Below, in pieces: positions 57,964 through 64,000 of a stretch of DNA of 64,000 nt. Location of the stretch: the NCBI GenBank assembly GCA_964036665.1, contig OZ038528.1, positions 18,525,245 to 18,589,244 on the forward strand, written 5' to 3'. The stretch's first letter is position 1. The number at the start of each line of letters is the position of its first letter. The translations under genes were made by a program, and so were the position numbers. The DNA comes from Gordius sp. MW1 (lineage: Eukaryota > Nematomorpha > Gordioida > Gordea > Gordiidae). The notes under the pieces were generated by a model. The model was given only the letters and a program-made list of their open reading frames with translations, did not search any database and was not told the origin of the DNA.

Positions 57964-60900
57964 ATGGCGACGCCTGGACTTGGTCTAAAACTTAGTCGCC
58001 TATTTTACATATTCGACAAATCCACGGGTCAGCGATTTCTCATTGACACAGGCGCAGAAATTTCCGTTATTCCGCCTTCTCGAGACCATTCCTTGACCCC
58101 TTCATATGTGCAACTTCAGGCCGCCAATTCTACCCCTATCAAAACATATGGCCAAAAGCTTTTCACTTTGGACCTCGGCCTAAGCAAAGAATTTAGATGG
58201 ATTTTTACAATAGCAGACGTTAAACAGCCAATCATCGGAGCCGATTTTCTTAATCACTACCATCTAGTAGTTGATATAAAAAAGAAGCAGCTTTTCGACA
58301 CTCAAACGACATTAACATCTGCAGGCAAGGCTACATTCGCTACGTCAATCAACATACAAGTTGGGATAATTGGCACCTCCCCCATCAATTCACTACTTCA
58401 GAAGTATGCCTCCATAGTGTCCCCTTCTGATTATAAGACTCAAGTAACTCATAGCACTCAACACCATATCCACACCAACGGCCCCCCGGTTCGCTCAAAA
58501 CCAAGGAGACTCTTCCCGGACAAGCTTAAGATTGCCCGAGACGATTTTACTCACATGCTCGAACTTGGTATAATCCGTCCCTCTAACAGTGACTGGTCCT
58601 CACCCCTGCACATGGTACCCAAGAAGGCCGCGGGAGATTGGAGACCTTGTGGCGACTATCGCATGCTCAACAGTCGTACAATTCCCGACTGTTATCCCCT
58701 TCCCCACCTCCATGATTTTGCGCTGACCCTTTGCAATAAAACGGTATTCTCAAAGATCGACTTAGTCAGGGCATACCACCAAATTCCAATGGCCCCCGAG
58801 GATATTTCTAAAACCGCCATCACAACCCCGTTCGGTCTTTTTGAATTTCTTCGCATGCCATTTGGCCTTCGCAACGCTGCCCAGACGTTTCAACGCTTTA
58901 TGGACCAAGTTTTTAGAGAACTTGATTTTGTTTTTGTTTACCTTGACGACGTACTCATCGCGAGTTCTTCCATTGATGAACACCACAATCATATTAGACT
59001 GGTTTTTGAAAGACTCAAGTCTTTCGGTATTAAAATCAGTCAGGATAAATGCGTATGGTGTCAAAACGAAATTAATTTTTTGGGACACAAAATCACCCCT
59101 CAAGGTTTGTCACCCCTTCAGGACAAGGTGGAAGCAATCCTCAATTTCCCACAGCCTACTTCGATGACTCAGTTGAGACGCTTCTTAGGGATGATTAATT
59201 TTTATAGACGGTTTATTCCGATGTGTGCCGATTTACTCAAACCTCTCACCGATTTGCTCGACGGTTCAAAGAAGACAATTTCCTGCACCCCGGAAGCTTC
59301 GACTGCTTTTAACAACGCCAAACTCGCTTTAAGCAATGTCGTGCCTCTCTCCCATCTTCAAAAAGACGCTCAACTCTCAATCACCACCGACGCCTCCAAC
59401 TCAGCTGTAGGAGCCGTATTACATCAAACATCTAACGGTAATAAGCTGCCTTTGGCCTTTTTTTCCCAAAAGCTAACAAAAACTCAACAACGATACAGTG
59501 CATTCGGTCGCGAATTATTAGCAATATATTTAACAATCCGCCATTACCGCCATTTTTTAGAAGGTCATGAATTCACTATTTATACAGACCACAAGCCACT
59601 AACTTATGCTTTCAGTACACCTATCGACAAATACTCCCCGCGGGAGATTAGACAGTTAGACTATATTTCGCAATATACTACCGATCTCCAATATATAGCT
59701 GGCAAATCAAATGTAGTCGCTGACACCCTCTCAAGGTCTGAAATTGATTCCGTTGATTTTAAAGACAGGCCCCTAGTAGAAAGGTTAGCTTTGGCTCAGA
59801 TGGAAGAAAAGTCGGCATTTCAGGACCTAAAGTCCCTAAAATTAACGCAACTTCCTATACCTGGCTCTGATTTGACCGTGCAATGCGACATGTCCACAAC
59901 CTCACCTCGACCACTTGTTCCAACTTCACTCAGACGCGTAATTTTTGATAACTTCCACAACTTATCACACCCTGGCACGCGTGCAACACTTAAGCTGATT
60001 TCACGTCGATATGTTTGGCCCTCCATCAATAAGGATGTAAGGAAATGGGCCAAATCATGCGTTGCTTGCCAAAAATCGAAGATTCATCGTCACATAAAAG
60101 CCCCTTTAGGCACATTTGCTGAACCTGACGCTCGATTTAGCCACATCCACGTCGATCTCGTTGGTCCATTACCACCATCGAATGGATATACCCACTTACT
60201 TACCATTATTGACCGTTTCACACGATGGCCTGTGGCCATGCCGATCCGTGACACCTCAGCCCAAACGGTTGCAAAAGCTCTGATCAAGTATTGGATAGCT
60301 GACCTCGGAGTACCATCAAGCCTCACAACAGATAGAGGTCCCCAGTTTGAGTCCCAATTATTTCGGAATCTCACGCAACTCCTTGGTGTAAATCACATCA
60401 CAACCACTGCCTATCATCCACAAGCCAACGGCATGATTGAGAGATTTCATCGACAGTTGAAAAGTTCCTTGATGGCACAAGGTGACACAAACAAATGGGA
60501 TGAGCTCTTACCATTAATTTTGCTTGGCATTCGAACCACAATCAAGGAAGACTTAGGTTGCACTCCAGCCGAATTAGTTTATGGCACTACACTTAGACTT
60601 CCCGGCGAATTTTTTACGAACTCAAGAACACCTCATAACGCCTCCGAATTCATTAAATGCCTAAAACAACATTTTTACCATTTACCTTTTAAAAAAGTCA
60701 GGACACAATTGACAAATGCGAGTACAACTTCACTTCTTAAGGACTGTAAATACGTTTTTATCCGTAATGATTTCGTTCGAAAAAGTTTGGTGCCACCATA
60801 TGACGGCCCGTTCAGAGTAAAGTCCAAACATGCTAAATATTTTATTATTGAAAAAAACGGAAAAGCTGACTCAGTTTCGATCGAGCGATTGAAACCTGCA

Positions 60901-61083
60901 TATTTAGATACTTCAACTGAGCCGCTTAGGGCTACTGAAAATGTAAATCCACCCAAAGTTTGTCCCTCCGACGACATCGCCGGACCAGCTAACTCCGACC
61001 CAGACCTAACAAAATTAAAAGAAAACCAATACATCACATCGAGAGGAAGGCACGTGCATTGGCGCTATAAACTACTACACTAG
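57964..61083 (+). CDS. pol: pol polyprotein (protease, reverse transcriptase, RNase H, integrase)
   Basis: 1,039 codons, uninterrupted. Aspartic protease: D-T-G at residues 28-30. Reverse transcriptase: YLDD at 326-329. RNase H: Asp 476, Glu 517, Asp 542, Asp 587. Integrase: zinc-binding H665, H669, C699, C702, then catalytic D731, D790, E826 (D,58,D,35,E), followed by a YDGPF segment. All expected catalytic residues are present. The pol frame is open from 57931, so it overlaps gag by 19 bp in the -1 frame; expression could use a frameshift there (no classical heptamer is visible) or restart at the ATG 15 bp after the gag stop. There is no env frame before the 3' LTR. Confidence 0.96.
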   Translation: MATPGLGLKLSRLFYIFDKSTGQRFLIDTGAEISVIPPSRDHSLTPSYVQLQAANSTPIKTYGQKLFTLDLGLSKEFRWIFTIADVKQPIIGADFLNHYHLVVDIKKKQLFDTQTTLTSAGKATFATSINIQVGIIGTSPINSLLQKYASIVSPSDYKTQVTHSTQHHIHTNGPPVRSKPRRLFPDKLKIARDDFTHMLELGIIRPSNSDWSSPLHMVPKKAAGDWRPCGDYRMLNSRTIPDCYPLPHLHDFALTLCNKTVFSKIDLVRAYHQIPMAPEDISKTAITTPFGLFEFLRMPFGLRNAAQTFQRFMDQVFRELDFVFVYLDDVLIASSSIDEHHNHIRLVFERLKSFGIKISQDKCVWCQNEINFLGHKITPQGLSPLQDKVEAILNFPQPTSMTQLRRFLGMINFYRRFIPMCADLLKPLTDLLDGSKKTISCTPEASTAFNNAKLALSNVVPLSHLQKDAQLSITTDASNSAVGAVLHQTSNGNKLPLAFFSQKLTKTQQRYSAFGRELLAIYLTIRHYRHFLEGHEFTIYTDHKPLTYAFSTPIDKYSPREIRQLDYISQYTTDLQYIAGKSNVVADTLSRSEIDSVDFKDRPLVERLALAQMEEKSAFQDLKSLKLTQLPIPGSDLTVQCDMSTTSPRPLVPTSLRRVIFDNFHNLSHPGTRATLKLISRRYVWPSINKDVRKWAKSCVACQKSKIHRHIKAPLGTFAEPDARFSHIHVDLVGPLPPSNGYTHLLTIIDRFTRWPVAMPIRDTSAQTVAKALIKYWIADLGVPSSLTTDRGPQFESQLFRNLTQLLGVNHITTTAYHPQANGMIERFHRQLKSSLMAQGDTNKWDELLPLILLGIRTTIKEDLGCTPAELVYGTTLRLPGEFFTNSRTPHNASEFIKCLKQHFYHLPFKKVRTQLTNASTTSLLKDCKYVFIRNDFVRKSLVPPYDGPFRVKSKHAKYFIIEKNGKADSVSIERLKPAYLDTSTEPLRATENVNPPKVCPSDDIAGPANSDPDLTKLKENQYITSRGRHVHWRYKLLH

Positions 61084-61115
61084 CCACAACTCTCCGAGTG
61101 GAGCCCCGAGGATAG

Positions 61116-61452
61116 TGGTAGAGGCTCTTTCGCACTCTACTTTCCCTTGACCCCGTCTAGGCGAATTCTATCACGTGATTTTTATTTTAATAGCCCCTCG
61201 CTTGTACTTAACCATCACGTGATTTTTATTTTAATAGCCCCTCGCTTGTACTTAACCATCAGGTGATTTTTATTTTAATAGCCCCTCGCTTGTACTTAAC
61301 CATCACGTTATTTTTTATTTTAACCTCGCTTGTATTCAATCATCGCCGGATTATTCAAATTATAATGGGCTCGCGCAGCTAGATAAGCACAACTTTTAAA
61401 ACTAACACTTATTATTCGTTTTTTCGCTTAATATTCGAAATCAACCACTTCA
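61116..61452 (+). repeat. 3' LTR
   Basis: Matches the 5' LTR including the 44-bp tandem units, with a few differences: TGGTAGAGG against TGTAGAGG at the start, CGCGCAGC against CGCCCAGC, AACACTTA against AACATTTA, and ATATTCGAAATCAACC against ATAATGAAATAAACC. A short purine tract, GAGGATAG, precedes it. Confidence 0.95.
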
Positions 61453-61635
61453 GATGCCTGAATTTTTTCCGTTTGTCAAAATTATGGGCTAACTGTGATT
61501 TTATATAATTTTCCCCTTAATATCTCTGTGTATACACACACATATATTTCGCTTCAACTCCTACCTTTTCAAGTTCATATCATTATTATGCGCCAGTTCA
61601 TTTGGCATTCTATTTCGTTTACCTACGACTACGAC

Positions 61636-61823
61636 TAGTATGAAAACGCCTGGGTATTGTTTGATCGACATCGACTAAACATCAACAAACCAAAGATTTT
61701 TTAGTCAAACCTTTGGTCTATTTATGCTACAAAGAAAAACACAAAAAAATCTTTGATTTTTTGATGTTAGTCGACTAAAACCAAAAATTGACCAAACAAA
61801 ACCCAGCCGTTTTTACAACACTA
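61636..61823 (+). mobile_element. MITE, TAGTGTTGTAAAAACGG family, copy 2
   Basis: 188 bp; left end TAGTATGAAAACGCCTGGG, right end CCAGCCGTTTTTACAACAC plus TA. Flanks ACTACGAC (61628-61635) and CCTACGAC (61824-61831) match in 7 of 8 bases. Confidence 0.7.
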
Positions 61824-61825
61824 CC

Positions 61826-61990
61826 TACGACTCACATCTAAAGCCAAACATTGGCAACGAAATTATTTGATAAATGGCTTTTTTATGGCTAAATATAGTC
61901 TATAGTCTACCTACGACTCACATCTAAAGCCAAAAAATTGGCGACGAAATGTGATACCACGGCTATTTTATGGCTAAATATAGTCGATAG
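61826..61990 (+). repeat. Tandem duplication, ~87 bp unit
   Basis: Two adjacent copies of CTACGACTCACATCTAAAGC, then TTGGC(A/G)ACGAAAT and TTTTATGGCTAAATATAGTC, between MITE copies 2 and 3. The duplication may predate the MITEs because each MITE target lies in one unit. Confidence 0.7.
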
Positions 61991-62188
61991 TGAGTTGTAA
62001 AACAGGGTTTTGTTTGGTCGACCTTTAATTTTAGCCAATTACACCTAAACAGACCAAAGTTTTTTTTTATGTATTTTCTTAGTCGACCACTAGGCTTAGT
62101 CCAAATTTTAAAAACAGACCAGATTCGACCGTTAGTTATAATTAAACCAAATTCGACCAAACAAAACCCAGCCGTTTTTACAACACTA
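61991..62188 (+). mobile_element. MITE, TAGTGTTGTAAAAACGG family, copy 3
   Basis: 198 bp; left TGAGTTGTAAAACAGGG with GTTTGGTCGACC, right GACCAAAC then CCAGCCGTTTTTACAACAC. Flanks GTCGATAG (61983-61990) and GTCTATAG (62189-62196) match in 7 of 8 bases. Confidence 0.72.
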
Positions 62189-62632
62189 GTCTATAGTAAC
62201 TACTGAATTGTAAAATGAAAAAATTAATCCAATAATAATAAACTCGGGCCTTCGGCCCTCGTGGGAAGGGGGAGAAGGGAAGGGGAGTAGGGGAAGGGAA
62301 GAGGGGAAGGGGGAACTCTTCTATACTCCGTATAAACGTAGCATATTTGCTATGCAATTTATGGGCGAGAAAGGTGGGAAGGGGCGAGAATGCCTATAGG
62401 GGGTATTAGATGCAAAATAATTAGTTAATTAGTTATAGGCCCTTGTAGGGGAGGACATAGGGTAATTATCAATGTTAACCAATTCAAAAACGAAAAAAAA
62501 TTTCGATTTAAATTGGCCAATGGTCATTTTTTTATTGGTCAGTAGCCAGCGGACGGTCAAAAATTCATATTATCATTGGTATTAACATGAACAAATATTA
62601 ATTTAATTTAAAAAAATTAAAAAAAAAAATTT

Positions 62633-62703
62633 GTGCCCTCCCTGACTTGAAACCCACACCTCCAGTTCACAAGCCGGCGCTATAACCACTATACCATGTT
62701 GGC
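62633..62703 (-). repeat. tRNA-derived SINE head, tRNA-like
   Basis: On the minus strand: GCCAACATGGTATAGTGGTT (A box TGGTATAGTGG), a GTG at the anticodon position, then a degenerate B box GGTTTCAAGTC. It recalls tRNA-His, but acceptor and anticodon stems do not pair properly, so it is not a working tRNA. Confidence 0.5.
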
Positions 62704-63429
62704 TTTAAAATAGTAGAAGTTATTATGTTATTTATATAGATAATGAAATAATAAAGTTGTGTTTTATGTTTAGAAAATCAATATATTTCGTCGGTCAGTA
62801 GCCAGCGGACGGTCAAAAAGTCATATTATCAATGGTATTAACAAAAACAAAATATTAATTTAATGTAAAAAAAAATTAAAAAAAAAGTTTTTTTTAGTTT
62901 TAAAAAAGGGCTAAATTCTTAAACTACCAGCCCGATTCGCTCGAAACTTTACCCGTAGGTGCCCAGGGCGGCCGGGGGTAAAATAACCTTTTCAGATTCC
63001 TAAAATACCTTTTCATTTTAAAAATATCGGACATTTCCCTGCCACACGTGCGGTGTAATATCTATGACACGTAGAAAAATTTTACTAATTATATAAACTT
63101 ACGCGCGCCATCTAATAAAGTACAATTCGTGTTTGAGTTTAATAGTAGATTCAATTTAATTAGAATAACGGGCTATGCTTATACCTTTGAAGGAGGTTTC
63201 GAATTTTGTGTTAGTTTCTATCGATATCTTTTATCGTAAATTAGAATCTAATACCTATATTATTTTTTTAAATATTACTTTTTAGGTTTTCTATGAAATC
63301 ACAATCTAATTAAATGAAATATATTAACCCAATAAAAAAATATATATGCATTTATAAGGTTAAAAATATATATTACATAGTTGGCTGTCTGTTAGACCAT
63401 CTATAATAAATTTTTAGGTTATATATAAA

Positions 63430-64000
63430 ATTTGGCCAATGGTCATTTTTTTCCATTGGTCAGCAGCCAGCACACGGTAAAAGTGGATATAAATTCATAA
63501 GAGTAAAAAAAACGAAAAAAAAATTTTCGAATCACATTTTAACCAATGGTCGTTTTTTTTCCATTGGTCAGCAGCCAGGACACGGTAAAAGTGGATATAA
63601 ACTTATAATAGTCAAAAAAAAACTAAAAAAAATTTTCGAATCACATTTTGGCCAATGGTCATTTTTTTCCATCGGTCAGCAGCCAGGACACGGTAAAAGT
63701 GGATATAAATTCATAATAGTCAAAAAAAACTAAAAAAAAATTTTCGAATTACATTTTGGCCAATGGTCATTTTTTTCCATTGGTCAGCAGCCAGGACACG
63801 GTAAAAGTGGATATAAATTCATAATAGTCAAAAAAAACGAGAAAAAAAAATTTCGAATCACATTTTGGCCAATGGTGATTTTTTTCCATTGGTCAGCAGC
63901 CAACGGACGGCCAAAAAGTCATAATAGCAATGGTAGTAACAGGAACAATCATAATAGTCAAAAAAAAAACGAAAAAATAAACTCGGATTCACATTTTGGC
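63430..64000 (+). repeat. ~115-130-bp tandem array (core of composite element C), incomplete
   Basis: Five units with GGCCAATGGTCATTTTTTTC, CATTGGTCAGCAGCCAG and AGTGGATATAAATTCATAA; the last unit changes to the GGACGGCCAAAAAGTCATAA type seen in A and B. It continues past the window end. Confidence 0.88.

Larger units (their letters stand above)
56801..61456 (+). mobile_element. Ty3/gypsy LTR retrotransposon, CsRn1/Kabuki-like, near-intact (with GATG target duplication)
   Basis: The provirus-like unit runs 56805-61452, flanked by the 4-bp duplication GATG (56801-56804 and 61453-61456). It has two LTRs of about 335 bp, a gag frame, a pol frame with protease, reverse transcriptase, RNase H and integrase in Ty3/gypsy order, and no env. 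The gag Cys-His-Cys-Cys motif and the protease context point to the CsRn1/Kabuki clade. The LTRs differ at only a handful of positions (about 2%), so insertion is fairly recent, and both frames are open. Whether it still moves cannot be judged from sequence. Confidence 0.95.
62243..64000 (-). mobile_element. Composite tandem-array element, copy C, runs off the window
   Basis: Starting at its 3' end on the plus strand: terminal hairpin GGGCCTTCGGCCC (62245-62258), GGGAAGGGGA polypurine tract (62265-62310), subterminal TTGCTATGCAATTTATGGGC (about 62352-62371), GGGCGAGAATGCCTATAGGG, a tRNA-like segment, then diverged array units from 62510 and a regular array from 63430. The 5' end lies beyond 64000. 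The order matches copies A and B. Confidence 0.65.

Noticed and set aside
58692..61037. Several minus-strand open frames
   Set aside because: Antisense of the intact pol gene.

Overview
This is an AT-rich, intron- and transposon-rich eukaryotic window from an invertebrate, most likely an arthropod. The evidence is long AT-rich introns, a class B1 neuropeptide-type GPCR whose closest feel is the arthropod PDF/DH-type receptors, a mariner of a type common in arthropods, a CsRn1/Kabuki-like Ty3/gypsy element, a MULE remnant and many hAT-like MITEs. There are no bacterial features. Species cannot be decided from the sequence.

Layout. 1-9.04 kb: no gene; three copies of a hAT-like non-autonomous family with CGAGAC subterminal repeats (two with perfect 8-bp target duplications) and smaller MITEs. 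9.4-13.4 kb: a composite repetitive element (copy A) holding GGGGGCTTCGCCCCC-type hairpins, a tRNA-like segment, a decayed MULE transposase and a 130-bp tandem array. 14.36-16.4 kb: an unrecognised, broken gene-like series of coding blocks. 16.9-18.19 kb: a complete but dead mariner. 18.8-22.85 kb: two foldback elements; the larger is built of G-run/C-run hairpin minisatellites in opposite orientations.

23.3-34.6 kb, minus strand: the only convincing host gene, a secretin-family GPCR. Nine exons are recovered (hormone-binding domain, TM2 to TM7, and a 475-residue cytoplasmic tail). The TM1 exon and the 5' end were not found. The splice phases of adjacent recovered exons agree. 34.6-48.5 kb is mostly non-coding DNA with MITEs, including a 2.26-kb hAT-like element with an exact TTCTTAGG duplication.

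48.5-52.64 kb: a decayed LINE (APE endonuclease plus start of the reverse transcriptase) split by a MITE carrying a gene-like fragment and by composite element copy B. 53.0-55.35 kb: two related hAT-like elements with exact 8-bp duplications. 56.8-61.46 kb: a nearly intact LTR retrotransposon (gag, pol, two LTRs, GATG duplication). 61.6 kb to the end: more MITEs and composite element copy C, whose array runs off the window.

The most promising undescribed item is the composite element seen three times (A, B, C). It has a palindromic 5' end, a subterminal inverted copy of that end, a core ~130-bp tandem array, a polypurine tract and a terminal GC hairpin. Copy B sits inside the LINE, which fixes its ends closely. 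The architecture resembles Helentron-associated (HINE/DINE-1) elements, but that assignment is inference.
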